A stretch of 64,000 bases of DNA from Gentiana macrophylla (taxonomy: Eukaryota > Streptophyta > Magnoliopsida > Gentianales > Gentianaceae): assembly GCA_026214975.1 (NCBI GenBank), contig JAOBSW010000731.1, positions 29,122-93,121 of the forward strand, in the 5' to 3' direction. Positions 22,065 through 34,229 of this stretch are shown piece after piece (position 1 is the first letter of the stretch; every line of letters begins with the position of its first letter). A program made the position numbers and the translations under genes. The notes under the pieces were generated by a model. It saw only the letters and a program-made list of their open reading frames with translations. It did not search any database and was not told the origin of the DNA.

Positions 22065-22076
22065 TGGTATCGGAGC
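22065..22076 (+). other. SIRE-d primer binding site
   Basis: TGGTATCGGAGC, initiator tRNA-Met type with one change, two bases after the LTR end. Confidence 0.88.
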
Positions 22077-22167
22077 AGTGCTTCTGTTCTGAAGTAATCC
22101 TACTTGTTGTACTTGAGAAAATACTTTAAAGTTTTTCAAAAATCACTGATTTTCAAAGACTTGCATC

Positions 22168-24219
22168 ATGGATAACAACCAGTATGCTAGAACTATGCTG
22201 ATGTGTTCTCTAGATAGATTTGATGAACATAAACTTCGAATGCAGGCTTACCTTGCTGCAACTCATGATGAAATGATGGATGTGCTGACAGATGGACCAC
22301 TGGAGATTGTCAAAGTTGTAACAGTGGGAGATGAGACTCAGTACATTCCAAAACCAAAAAGAGAATGGAATTCTGAAGATAGGAAGAGAGCAAACCTCAA
22401 CAATATTGCTATTGATATCATTTATAAAACCTTGGATAGCAATATGTACATGAAGGTTAAAAATTGCAAAACAGCTAAAGAACTTTGGGACAAAATACAG
22501 TTGATCTGTGAAGGGACTGATGAAATCAAGAAGAATAAAATCAGTGTGGCAAAGAAGAAGTTCCAAAAGTTTGAAATGAAACCCAATGAAACCATTGAAC
22601 AAATGGAATCTAGGTTCAATGCAATTCTGGATGAACTCACCCTGCTGAGTGTTATTTACTCAAAAGAAGAAATCAACACAAAAATCTTGGAAGCTTTACC
22701 TGCTACAGATTGATGGAAGATGAAGGTGACAGCAATAGAAGAAATGAGAAGACTGCATGAAGAGGATACATTCAAATTATTCTCAGATCTGAAGGCATAT
22801 GAATTCAGAAAGAAGTTGTCACCTACTACTGAAAAGGAAGAGCCAAAAACTACATCACTAGCTGCCTCACATCAAGAAGAAGCATCAGAAGCTAAAGATG
22901 ACTTACTGGATGAGATGCAAGAACAGATTGCACTACTGAGCAAGAAGATCAGAATAATGAAAGGTGGAAAGGGCTCTCCAAGGAATTTCAACAAGAAATT
23001 CAGTGAAAAGAAGAAAGAAGAACCAAAGAAAGAAATTGATTATCTATGTTTTCATTGCAAGAAACCAGGAAACTTCAAACCTGAATGTCCTGAGTTAAAT
23101 CAAAGTAAGGAACCTGATTATCTGTGCTTCAATTGCAAAAAGCCTGGACATATCAAACCTGACTGTCTAGACCTATTGAAGACCAAAAGCCAACAAAAAA
23201 GATATGGCAAGAAGGCTATGGTTGCTGAAGATGAATCAGGGTATGAAGTGGAATCTGAAAAGGGAAATGAATCAGATGACACAACATTGGTTGCTGAAAT
23301 GGAAGATTATGCATTAATGGCTAATATGGATGAGACAGAGGAGGTATACAATACTGTATCAATTAACACTCCTGCTGGAAGTGATTGTGAATCAACTTGT
23401 GGTTCAAATCCTAGAAACTCTTACAATGAAGAAGCTTTGGATGCCATCCTCAAACAACTGAGGAAAATACAATCTGGCTATGAGATTGTGAAGGCTGGAA
23501 AAGAAGCTCTTCAAGTAGAAGTTGAAAGATTGAATGGTGAATTAAGGGTTCTCAAAGGTAAGGAAAAAGATGTTGGACATAATTAGTATAAGCCTGCTGA
23601 ACATCCAGTAGTCTATGAATCTGCTGATCCATCTTGTTCCTCTACTGCATACAAATCTGGAAAGCCTTATGGTGATAGAACATGGCTTGGATTTGGAACT
23701 CAACAATCCAAAAAGAGTGGATCCGGTAAGGCTACTGAACCTAGTGCCAGAATTGGTCTTAAGTTTGTACCTGCACAAGATCCAACTCCCAGTAAGGTTG
23801 CTGAGGTAGTAAAACCTACTGAGAATGCTTCAAGGAAGCAAAGTCAGAAGTCAAAGAAGTCAACAGCTCCTAATAAAAAGAACAAATCATAAAATAGGAC
23901 TGCTGTGCCTTCTAAACCTGCTGATAGCAGACCTGCTACCAAGTCTAATAGACCACATAAGGGTAAGAAACAGAAATATGCCAAGGATAAGAATCCTAAA
24001 CCCAAAAATTTTAATCATTCAAGGGATACTTATCTCAGGGGGAAAAGTAGACTGTTCCCTACTGATGATGATTGGAATATTCCTATATCTAATGCTAGAA
24101 ACAGTAAGAATAACCATGCTGCTAGGGTAAAACCTAAGCAATGGGATCAGCAGAGGACTTACACAAGACCTCGTGGACTCCATACTACAGTACATTGTTC
24201 TAACAGACAAACAAACTAA
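22168..24219 (+). pseudogene. SIRE-d gag
   Basis: One reading frame with three in-frame stops (22711 TGA, 23584 TAG, 23890 TAA). ATG at 22168 (MDNNQYART). Residues 1-180 form the copia capsid domain (RFDEHKLRMQAYLAATHDEMMDVL, KELWDKIQ). A linker precedes two zinc knuckles near 23047-23165: CFHCKKPGNFKPEC, with the His replaced by Asn, and CFNCKKPGHIKPDC, intact. Then come an acidic segment, a coiled coil (KIQSGYEIVKAGKEALQVEVERL region) and a long lysine-rich tail. It would form the cytoplasmic particle. Retaining one frame for 2 kb suggests recent inactivation. Confidence 0.88.
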
Positions 24220-25108
24220 TGGTTATGCTAATGCTTCTAACAACAAAAGTCACTTCAAACAAACATTATAAACCAAAAGGCCGGAAAACATATGTGAATC
24301 CTACACAATCTCATGTTAGAACCTATGGATGTGTGGAATACATGTATGAACCAAAGTATGACACTTTTAGGAGAAGACCTTATGGAATCATCCAGGGGTC
24401 ATGCTTACCATCCATGACGATTATGGACCGAAACAGGTTTGGGTACCTAAAATGTATTAACTTTGTTTTGTAGGGTGTCTGGTACTTTGACGGTGGATGT
24501 TCGGACATATGACAAAGAACAAGCTTTGTTTGTCAAATTTTGTGAATAAGGATGGTCCAAGGGTGAATTTTGGCAACAAAATACACCTGGAGATACAAGA
24601 GGATATGGCACACTTGTGAGGAATGGACTTACAATCAAGAATGTTGCATATGTGGAAGGACTGGACTACAACTTCTTTGAAGCCAATGGACAATTACGTG
24701 ACATGGGATACAAGGTCACTTTTGACAAGAACAATTGTATTGTCATTAGTGAAAGAGGTGATCAAGTTGTATTGGTGGTAGAAGACAACAAAACATGTAT
24801 GTTGTGGATTGGTCACTGCGGTTTCGAAACTCTCGTCGATTGTGCATACCAAGTCAGAACTCAATTGGTTATGGCACAAAAAGTTTAATCACTTAAATTT
24901 TGATGACATCAATCAGTTGGTGAAGAAGAAACGGGTGATTGGTTTACCTGAGATCACATTCAAGAAAGATACTATATGTGATGCATGTCAGCAAGGTAAA
25001 CAGACTAAATCAAGCTTCAAATCAAAGACTAAGCAATCAACTAATAGAGTCTTGGAGCTGATGCATATGGATCTATTTGGACCAGATACACCAACAAGTG
25101 TTACATGA
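24220..25108 (+). pseudogene. SIRE-d protease remnant and integrase zinc-binding domain
   Basis: GVWYFDGGCSDI at about 24474-24509 corresponds to the copia protease start; the active-site triad reads DGG instead of DSG and a stop follows. The pre-integrase region follows in another frame (24616-24888), then 24809-25108 gives WLWHKKFNHLNF...CDACQQGKQ, the HHCC zinc domain of copia integrase. It ends at an in-frame TGA (25106-25108) just before the catalytic core, which continues in the same frame. Confidence 0.8.
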
Positions 25109-25123
25109 AAGAAATACAACTTA

Positions 25124-26573
25124 GTGGTTGTGGATGATCACTCTAGATACACTTGGGTGATATTTATGAACAAGAAAAGTGAAACACTCAAGATGATGCC
25201 TGATCTTTTGAAGAGATTACAAAATGAGAAAAGTTTGACAGTAGTAAAGATAAGATCAGACAAGGGTACTGAGTTTCTCAATAAAGTTATAAGAGAATAC
25301 TGTGAACAGAATGGTGTACTACACCAACTTGCTGCTGCTGGTACACCTCAGCAAAATGGGGTTGCTGAAAGAAGAAACTTGACCTTAAAGGAAGCAGGAA
25401 GAACAATGATTTGTGAAGCATTCTTTGCTGAAAATCTTGGGTCAAGCAGAAGACACAAACAATGCTATACACAAAACAGAACCTCAGTGAACAAGAAGCT
25501 GTTGAAGACACCTTATGAGATTTGGAGTAGAAGGAAACCAAATATATCCTATTTCCATCCATTTGGAAGTAAATGTTTAATCTTGAATAATAAGGAGCAT
25601 TTGAAGACACTCCAACCTAAATCAGATGAAGGAATTTTCTGGGGATACTCTTCAGTCAGCAAGGCATTCAGGGTACTGAACAAAAGGTCACTAAGACATG
25701 AAGAAACTATACATGTTGTGTTTGATGAACCTAAGTTCACTGGTATGGAAGATGAAGGTTGTGAACCTGTTGAGAACCTTCAAGTCACTGATCCAGATTG
25801 TGTTGAAGTCTTGGAAAGGGTTAATGACTTAAAAGTTTCTGATACTGCCCCTGCTGAACACCCTGCTGGTGATACTACTGATGCAACAACTGAAACAATT
25901 CAAGGATCTGCTGAACCCCATGTTGAAGAAGCAACAGCAGACCCTACTGAAGATGAGGTTCCTGAGAATCAAACTAACCAGAATCCACAATGGTTAAGGA
26001 ATCACCATGTTGAACAAGTTATTGGCAATGTACAGCAAGGTGTGAGGACTAGAAGACAATTAGAAGCAATGTTTACTTGTTTTCTATCTCAAGTTGAACC
26101 TAAAGTTATTGAAGAAGCAATTTCAGATCCAGATTGGATAATTGCTATGCAAGAAGAGTTAAATGAATTTGAAAGAAATCAAGTTTGGACACTAGTTGAA
26201 AGGCCTAGTCATGCAAATATCATTGGTACTAAATGGGTATACAGAAACAAACTTGATGAATCTGGTACCATTGTGAGGAATAAGGCCAGACTAGTTGCAA
26301 AAGGCTATTCTCAAGCTGAAGGAATAGATTTTGATGAAACTTATGCACCTGTTGCAAGATTGGAAGCTATCAGATTATTCCTAGCACATGCTGCATATAA
26401 AAACTTCAAGGTATATCAAATGGATGTCAAAAGTGCATTTTTGAATGGCATTCTAGAGGAGGAAGTGTATGTTCAGCAACCTCCTGGATTTGAAGTTAAA
26501 GATCAAGAAGATAAAGTGTATAGACTCAATAAAGCACTTTATGGCTTGAAACAAGCACCAAGAGCATGGTATG
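25124..26573 (+). pseudogene. SIRE-d integrase core and first half of reverse transcriptase
   Basis: A 484-aa open frame. Integrase core residues: D in [11 protein letters not shown] in [10 protein letters not shown] in NGVAERRN. Then the copia-specific [20 protein letters not shown] block, an acidic/proline linker (residues about 210-310), and RT beginning near [27 protein letters not shown] with [27 protein letters not shown] and [14 protein letters not shown] (first RT catalytic Asp). It is cut after PRAWY by the solo LTR; RT resumes at 28931. Confidence 0.9.
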
Positions 26574-26660
26574 TGTAATATTCCGATTCTCGGGAAAGGG
26601 CAGACGTGTCAATTTGCGAGAACGAAAATATTATATTTATCTTTTATGGATTAAAGTATG

Positions 26661-26747
<87 letters not shown>

Positions 26748-28930
26748 TCGAATATGTATATATATGTTATTTGGGGGCTGATTTGTAAATTATGTGTTTT
26801 AGGGGTGTTAATTGCAAGTTAATTAGTGAGGAGGCTATATTTGGGGAAATAACCTCACCACAAATCAAAAAGGAAATTAATCAGAAGCTTGAGCATTAAA
26901 ACTCTGGGGTTGAGAGCAAGGAAGAAGGAGGAGAGGTTTTCTCAATTTCACGGTCCGTTTCTACTCCGATTTCAGATTCGTTTGAAGCAGGATCATAGTG
27001 AGAAGGCAAGGATCGTGTTGATACCAAGTTTTCCAGGTCTTGTCAAGGTAAGAAATTAACCCTAATCTTGGTCTCATCACGTTTGATCACGTCTGGTTGT
27101 AGAGAGTTGTTAAATTCGTAGCTTTGAGTGTTAGAAACCTTAATCCTAATCGGTTCTTGGATTGGTTATGGATTGGATAGGGTTTTGTTGGAGTCCTTGA
27201 GGAGTGCCTGCAGTTTTTTAAAAGTTTCTTGGAGTTTTGCTTTGAAAGGTAAGGAAATCTTCTCTATTGCGTTAGTTATGATTTGAGGTGTTTTGGTGAT
27301 GAAATCATGCTTTTGTGTGATCTTACTTTTGTTAGATGATATGGGATAATTAAGGTGAGAAATCTTCTCTATTGTATTAGTTACGTTTGCAAGATTTTAG
27401 GGTTTGGTTTTGAGGATGTTTTGGTGTTGGATTCATGCTTAGAAGTCATCCCTTTTGTAGCTTGGTGTTATGGGATGTTAGATGACTGTCTTCTGCTGTT
27501 TTGTGGTTTAGAATGAGGTTAAAATCGGTTGGGTATGATTAGGAATCGTCAAAGTGCAGAAAACTGTTCTTCTTGGTGCAGTCGGACCCATCCGTACGGA
27601 TAGAACCTCTATCCATACTGATAGATCACAGTATCAGGCTGAGAGTTTGTTCAGAGATATGTCCGTACGGATACCTCGTTCGTCCGGATAGGTTGTCCAG
27701 CCTAAGGTGACCTTATTTTTGTGTGTTTTAAGCTATGAGGTGAGTTCTAGAGGTTATCCCTTGATGTATTAACATTATATGAACATGAACAAGCCATGAT
27801 TAAGCTTTTGATGCGTTTAGTTCCGGCACCGAATGTACTCTTCAAGGGAGTTGAAGTTCGGGACAGTCGGAAGAGTATGATTGGCATGTGCTTTGATGAA
27901 TTAGTATTCATCAATGTCTGTGTATGTGTTAGGTTTTGTCCGTGTCTAGCGGTCTAGGAAGAGAGTAGTATGTGTGAGGGAGATTAATTGAAAACACTTA
28001 GGTGGCCAGTTAATAACCTAATAAACAACGTACTTGACTAGTAAAAGATTAAACAACATGTCTCTCTTGGATAGGCACCAGACTATATCGCGATGTGTGT
28101 GCTAGCAGATAAAGCGAACAACGCTGCTGGCCTATAAACGGCTAAATGGCAGTGGAGGAACTTCGCCGCAACGTGCGCACTATCGGAGTCTACCTATTCT
28201 AGACTCCGTGGATATTGGTGTGATCCACTAATATGTTGCCAAGAGTGTCCCAAAGGTGGATACGCGTAGTGCCCTTGAGAGCGGTTGCAACAAAGATAAG
28301 TTAAGTTAGAAACGTTTAGTCACAACATGTTGATGAGCATGAAGTGAACCCCAGAATTGAGTCGGTCAAACCAAGATAGCGTAATAACTATGTAAACCTT
28401 TCATGTGAAATCTAGTTAACGCAATAGCTTATGTTCCTTACAAAGTACCTTTGTACTTACCTCGAATGCATTTTGTTGTGTTTGGGGATTGAGAAGACGA
28501 ACAGGTCGAACCGGAGCTTGACGAGGCTTATGAAGACGATGTTTGATGATGGTTACAATTAAACTATTTGATGTTCTTTTTAGATTGTTATGTTGTAATT
28601 TCATTACAAGACTTGTGGCTTTTTGATGACTTTTCTTTATAAGACATTTGTTGTACCTTTTCCTTTACTTTAGACATCGTACTGGTTGTAAGATTTTATT
28701 TCTTTTTCGTGGATGTAAGTTATCTTTCTATCTATAGCATGGTTGTATTTCTATTCTTATCTTGTAAAGAAAAAAAAATATAGACCCGAGTCTCTTTAGC
28801 TTCCGTTTAAATGCGAACCTCGATACGATGTAGTAGAGGCTTACGTATAATATATAATTTATTTTATATTATACGTGCCGAACGTTCTATTTCCGGGTAA
28901 GGACTTGGTATCCGGGAACAGGGCGTTATA
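26574..28930 (+). mobile_element. Solo LTR of a Tekay-type gypsy element
   Basis: 2357 bp, starts TGTAATATTCCGATTCTCGG and ends GGGAACAGGGCGTTATA. Both ends match the LTRs of the composite at 30361-53790 (read on the minus strand), but the last bases are TA instead of CA. Perfect target duplication GTATG (26569-26573 and 28931-28935). No internal region, so two LTRs recombined to one. It contains a long AT microsatellite and CCGTACGG motifs near 27595-27690. The ORFs in it are chance frames. Confidence 0.93.
26662..26743. repeat. (AT)n microsatellite
   Basis: About 80 bp of uninterrupted AT inside the solo LTR. The poly-Ile/Tyr frames over it are artefacts. Confidence 0.97.
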
Positions 28931-29981
28931 GTATGAGACTCTATCTCAATTCTTGGTGGACAATTGCTTTACAAAAGGCACCATTGATAAGACTCTTTTT
29001 AGAATCAATGAGAAGGACAGCACCCTGCTGGCACAGATTTATGTTGAAGACATAATCTTTGGTTCTGAAAATGAATTGCTATGTGAAAAGTTTGCAAATC
29101 TAATGAAGAGCAAATTCCAAATGAGTATGATGGGAGAAATGAACTACTTTTTAGGACTGCAAGTTAAACAGATGAAAGATGGAATCTTCATTCATCAAAC
29201 CAAGTACACCAAGGAGTGAAGAAGTTTGGTATGGAAAATAGTACCAGGATATCAACTCCTATGAGTACAAATATCGATTGGATGAAGATAAAGAAGGCAA
29301 AGATGTTGATCGGACCTTCTACTGAAGGATGATAGGCGTCTCATCAGTACCTTCATCGCCCGCCAGACTGATATATCCTTTGCTGTAGGTGTTTGTGCAA
29401 GGTTTCAATCTAAACCTAAAGAAAGTCACTTAGGTGCAGTCAAAAGAGTTCTCAAGCATCTAAAAGAGACTTTGGGAGTAGGGATATGGTATTCCAAGGA
29501 TGGAAGCTTCAAAGTTATATCCTACTCAGATTCTGATTATGCTGGATGCAAGATTGATAGAAAAAGCACCACAGAAACCTGTTAGTTAATGGGAAATAGA
29601 CTGGTTTCCTGGTTTAGCAAGAAACAGAACTCAATATCAATTTCCACTGCTGAAGCTGAATACATTGCTGCTGGAAGTTGTTGTGCACAAGTACTTTGGC
29701 TAAGACAACAATTAAGGGATTATGGAATTGAGGAGAAAGAAATTCCAACAATGTGTGACAACACAAGTGCAATTGCTATCACAGAAAATCCTGTCTTGCA
29801 CTCAAGAACCAAGCACATTGATGTGAGACATCATTTTATAAGAGATCATGTTGAAAAGAAGGATGTGGTGGTTCTGTATATCCCTACTGAAGATCAACTT
29901 GCTGGCATTTTCACTAAACCACTTGATAGTGATAGATTTGCTAAACTAAGAACTGAACTTGGAATTATCAAAGTTGACTGA
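28931..29981 (+). pseudogene. SIRE-d reverse transcriptase second half and RNase H
   Basis: Continues the RT after the solo LTR: ETLSQFLVDNCFTKGTIDKTLF and IYVEDIIFG. The catalytic motif is YVED where copia RTs have YVDD. The frame closes at 29219, is scrambled to about 29370, then reads TDISFAVGVCARFQSKPKESHL and the RNase H: DSDYAGC (29520s) and 29589-29981 with SISISTAEAEYIAAGSCC, CDNTSAIAI and HIDVRHHFIRDHV. Ends at TGA 29979-29981. Several stops; inactive as read. Confidence 0.88.
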
Positions 29982-30360
29982 TATTCAGCAGTGTACTGGA
30001 ATTCACCAAGGGATTAGTCTTTGCTATGTTGGGTGAGCTAACTTAGCAGATTAGTCATTGGTATCACCAATTCCATGTACTTATGTTTGGACAATTGAGC
30101 AAATGAGGTTGCCAAGAGGATTGGCCTTTGTCATGATTGGGTGGGCTCACTTGACAGATCAGTTATTGGTATTTAACTTCATCTTGTATTATCAATTGAA
30201 CAAAATAAGAAGAAATCAAGGATCGTGATTTACTATATCGGCCAAGTCTTTGAAGCATCTTTATCGCCAGATCGGCCGAGCCAACCTCTTTGAGGCCAAC
30301 AACTCTTTGAATGAAAAGCGTTACAGTCAAACTTATTAAAGTCAAAAAGCAGATTGGCGG
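29982..30360 (+). repeat. SIRE-d pol-env spacer with a 105-bp tandem duplication
   Basis: Two diverged units start near 30007 and 30112. Each holds GGATTxGxCTTTG, ATGxTTGGGTG and CAGATxAGTxATTGGTAT in order. No ORF. The spacer continues at 53791 after the Tekay composite, which inserted after GGCGG (30356-30360). Confidence 0.7.
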
Positions 30361-32623
30361 TGTAACGCCCCGTTCCCGGACACCGAGTCCTTATCCGGAA
30401 ATCGAAACATTCGGCACGCATAACATTAAATAAATAACATTACACGTAAGCCTCTACTAAGTCGTATCAAATAAAAGCAAATGGAAGCAAAAGACTCGGG
30501 TAATTTTTTCTCCAAACATTAAAGAATAGGAATCACTAAAGGTAGAAAGAAAATGTAATGTTTATTACATTCAAAAGAAATCAATGAAATCCAATGCTAC
30601 TAAGATAACTATTACATCCAACTAATCCAAGTCTATGAAATAGCATAAATGAAGGGAACAAAAATAAATAAGAGTCTTCAACTCCGGCGTCTTCAAACGT
30701 CGTCGTCAAAGTTCTCCTCGAAATCATCACCAACCTGTTCGTCTTCTCTCCCCCAAACACATAAATAAACATGCATTTGAGGTAACTACAATGTACATAG
30801 TAAGAAGTAGAAGCTACAATTTAATTAAGGTTTGTTATTAATAGATTATCTTGATGAAAACGACTCAACCTAGGGTTCACTTCATGTCCATCAACATGTC
30901 ATGACTATACGTTTCTACTTAGCTTATCTTTGTTGTGTCATTACTCAAGGACATCTGCGCATGGCGTTCATCACCAAGATATACTTGCTAACTAACGGTG
31001 ATTAGCACGGATAGCTCCGGGTCTCCCGGTATGCGATATCGTCCGATGGATTTCCTCCACTGCCCTTCAGCCGTTTAAGGCCAACATTGTTGTCCACCTT
31101 TTATGAACGTATCACATCGCCGATATGGAATAGTGTCTAACCGAGAATAGATGATGCTTTATCTTTTACTACACATATGTAAGTATCGATATGAATTAAC
31201 TAGCCATCCCTAGTGTTTTCAAGTAAGCTCTCTCGCATCTCCTACTCTCGTACCTAGACCACTAGACACGGACAAGTCCTTGCAAATACTCAGGCATTGA
31301 TGAACTCTAGTTCACCAAAGCACAAGCCCTTTCATGCCCTTCCGATGGATCCGAACTTCAACTCCCTTTAAGAGTACATTCGGTGTTTTAACTGAACGCA
31401 TCAGAAGTACAATCGAAGCTAGTTCATTTTTAATTAATCTTAATACATCAAAATTAAAAGCTCAATCCAATAAATAACATAACATTGAAGCCTGAACTAA
31501 ACTGAATCGATTAAGATCAATAAAACAAGGTAAACCGATCAAACACCCGTCTGAAACCCTAAACGCTCGTTTAAACCCTATTGGACGCCCGTCCAACCCT
31601 ATGGACGTCCGTCTGGGACTGGACGTCCGTCCACTATAACTGGACGCCCGTCCACCTAAAAACGCTACAACCTGTATGTAAAATCACTCCTCAAACGCCC
31701 GTCCGCTTAAGGCAAACGCCCGTTTGAGTTTCCAAGCTTCCAGACGCCCGTCCGCTTATGCAGACGCCCGTCCACCTGCGTTTTTCCCAAAACCCCAAAT
31801 CTTCAGACTCGGTTTCTAATCCGTTTCTAACACAAACAAAGAAGAACTTTAACACGCAGACAAAACGCCAAAACGCATATCTAACCGTATCATAGCATCT
31901 AGGATCATTAACCAATGAAAAAGATACATCTTTCTTGCACCAAAACATCTTAAATCTTGATCTAACTACTCTCAAAGATAATTAGATTGTAGGAAGAGCT
32001 TCTTACTTGTTTAACAAGCAAAACCAACAAAGCAAAAGCTCAATAAAACAAAGAACAAAAGCAGTCTCTCTCTCAAGAAGAAACATGTGTGATAAATCCA
32101 AACCTTGATTAGATTCGATCACACGCTTCTTAAACGATAAACTACGAGAAATATATGAGTTTGAACCCATCAAACTCGACAAAAGAGCAGATTTTTGGGC
32201 ATAAACATACCTTACAAAAACTTCAACTTTGGTGTTGAATCAACGCTCTTCTCACGATGATTCCGGCACACCACTCTGATCTGAAAACGATTGAGAATTG
32301 ACTCAGAACCGATGAGAAATCCTTCAGCCCAAACTTATGCTCACACACGCATATAAAAGAATATGCGGATGCCCCCCTTTTTGTGAATAAAGATCTAGGT
32401 TATGAGATTAATGTGTATAATAGATCCCTTATATAATTAATCCCAATTAAATCCTTTTTTTCTATTATAAAATCAGAAAATCTCTTTTATTATATACATA
32501 ATTATCTTAAAAATTATATATATAAATATCCAATTATTTAAACTCCAAATAAAAGCAATCGAACCCAATATTTCGTTTTTCGCAAAAACACAAATCGCTC
32601 TTTCCCAAAATCGGAATATTACA
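30361..32623 (-). repeat. Tekay LTR 1 (3' LTR of unit X)
   Basis: 2263 bp. On the minus strand it starts TGTAATATTCCG and ends GGGGCGTTACA. It holds a cluster of GACGCCCGTC motifs at 31541-31775, and AT-rich sequence with TATA-like sites near 32345-32435. Purine tract AAGGGGAAGAA adjoins it at 32634-32624 (minus). The ORFs inside (30581-30772, 31691-31975) are chance frames also present in the other LTRs. Confidence 0.93.
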
Positions 32624-34228
32624 TTCTTCCCCTTAAAGGAGTTTCGTCCTCGAAACTTAGAACATACCTGGTAAGTCCATAAAATCTGGGAACTCACTGA
32701 TCATATCATCCTCGACTTCCCACGTAGCTTCTTCTGGTGAATGATTACTCCATTGCACCAAAATCAAGGGAATCATTCATCTCTTAACCATATTTTCCTT
32801 CCGGTCCAAAATCCTGATCGGTTTCTCATCATACGAAAGGTTATCTTGTAGGATCTCCGGATCAACCGTAGTCTCAACATCCGTCTTGGTCAAACACTTT
32901 TCCAACATCGATACGTGAAACACATTGTGGACTCTTGACATGGATTCTGGTAGCTCAAGCTTATAAGCCAACGGTCCAAATCTTTCCAGAATTTCAAAAG
33001 GTCCAACATACCTCGGACTCAGCTTTCCCTTTTGTCCAAAGTGTTTCACCCCTTTCATTGGTGAAGCTCGTAGATACACTATTTCACCAACTTCAAACTC
33101 TAAGGGCCTTCTTCTAACATCTGCCCAACTCTTCTGTCTATCTTGAGCAGCCTTTAGATTCTTCTTGACCAGCTGAACCCTTTCTTTAGCTTGCTCAACC
33201 AATTCCGGCCCGGTGATTTGTCTTTCCCCGACTTCAACCCAAAACAGCGGCGTTCTACATCTTCTTCCATACAAGGCTTCAAACGGTGGCATGCCTATAC
33301 TTGCATGGTAACTGTTGTTGTAAGCAAACTCCGCTACCGGTAGGTAATCATCCCATGATCCACCTACTTCCAAAACACAAGCTCTCAACATATCTTCAAG
33401 TGTTTGGATGGTTCTCTCAGATTGTCCGTCTGTCTGAGGATGAAAGGCCGTACTCAAATCCAACTTGGTCTCGAATTCGATCTCTCTATCCGGCATGTTA
33501 CCTGGTAACTCTTCCGGAAACACTTCAGGATATTCCTTGACTACAGGGGTCTCCCTTAACTCGGGCTTCGCTTGTTCCACATCCACTGCGTACAACAAGT
33601 AGCCTTCACAACCTTTCTGACAAGCTCTTATAGCCTTAACCGCTGAAATTATCGGATGTCGCTTCTTGCTAGGCTTGTACACATTGCCTTGATAAGTCTT
33701 GTCAGATTTCCCAGGTACCTTAAAGATCACTTTCTTTCCTCGGAAATCTAGATGGACGAAGTTCTCGGATAGCCAATCCATTCCAAGGATCACATCAAAA
33801 TCCGAAAAGTCTAAAACCGTGAAGTCGCTTTTGCATCGATAAGATCCAACTTGGACTTCCACTTGTGGTATCATCCTAGTTACTTTCGTTACCTTTCCTA
33901 ATGGTGTGGTTATCTCCAATGTATTCCTTAAAGGTTCCAAAGGTAGACTCAACTTATTAGCTACTCTAGTCGACACGAAAGTATTAGACGCTCCCGTATC
34001 GAACAAAGCTCTGACCATAAGATTATTTAACATTATCATACCTGATATAACGTCATCCTCGTTGTTCGCCTCTAGCATCTCTCGCAAAAACACGAATCGG
34101 GCGACTTGGGCCGCTTCTACCACTTCCTTGCTTCTGGTTACTCGTAGGACCCTTGGTCGGACAGCTCTTAGCAAAGTGTCCCGTTTCTCCGCAAAGATAT
34201 CATCCGTTTGAATGAACTCGGCATTCAC
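32624..34228 (-). pseudogene. Unit X pol: in-frame fusion of protease to integrase C-terminus
   Basis: A 483-aa open frame (34228-32777) followed by the chromodomain remainder. Order: a short out-of-frame gag tail (residues 1-55), retropepsin VRALFDTGASNTFVS (DTG intact) through FDVILGMDWLSENFVHLD, then [10 protein letters not shown] joined directly to TKLDLSTAFHPQTDGQSERTIQ, the end of the integrase core, then the GPY/F module (RYVGPFEILERFGPLAYKLELP) and HNVFHVSMLEKCL. About 2 kb (RT, RNase H and most of integrase, compare 41741-43757) is missing, yet the frame is kept. A TGA within the chromodomain (KR*MIPLILVQW) ends the frame. Confidence 0.88.
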
Positions 34229-34229
34229 C

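Noticed and set aside
26566..26788. ORFs of 60-71 codons over the AT tract
   Set aside because: They encode only alternating Ile-Tyr from the microsatellite inside a solo LTR.
30581..30772. 63-codon minus-strand ORF repeated in all three Tekay LTRs (also 38846 and 51754)
   Set aside because: Repeated only because the LTRs are copies; no conserved domain and not present in the solo LTR.
31541..31775. Possible CRISPR-like array of short repeats
   Set aside because: The repeats are about 12-14 bp, vary in sequence, and have irregular spacing; the locus is a plant LTR.
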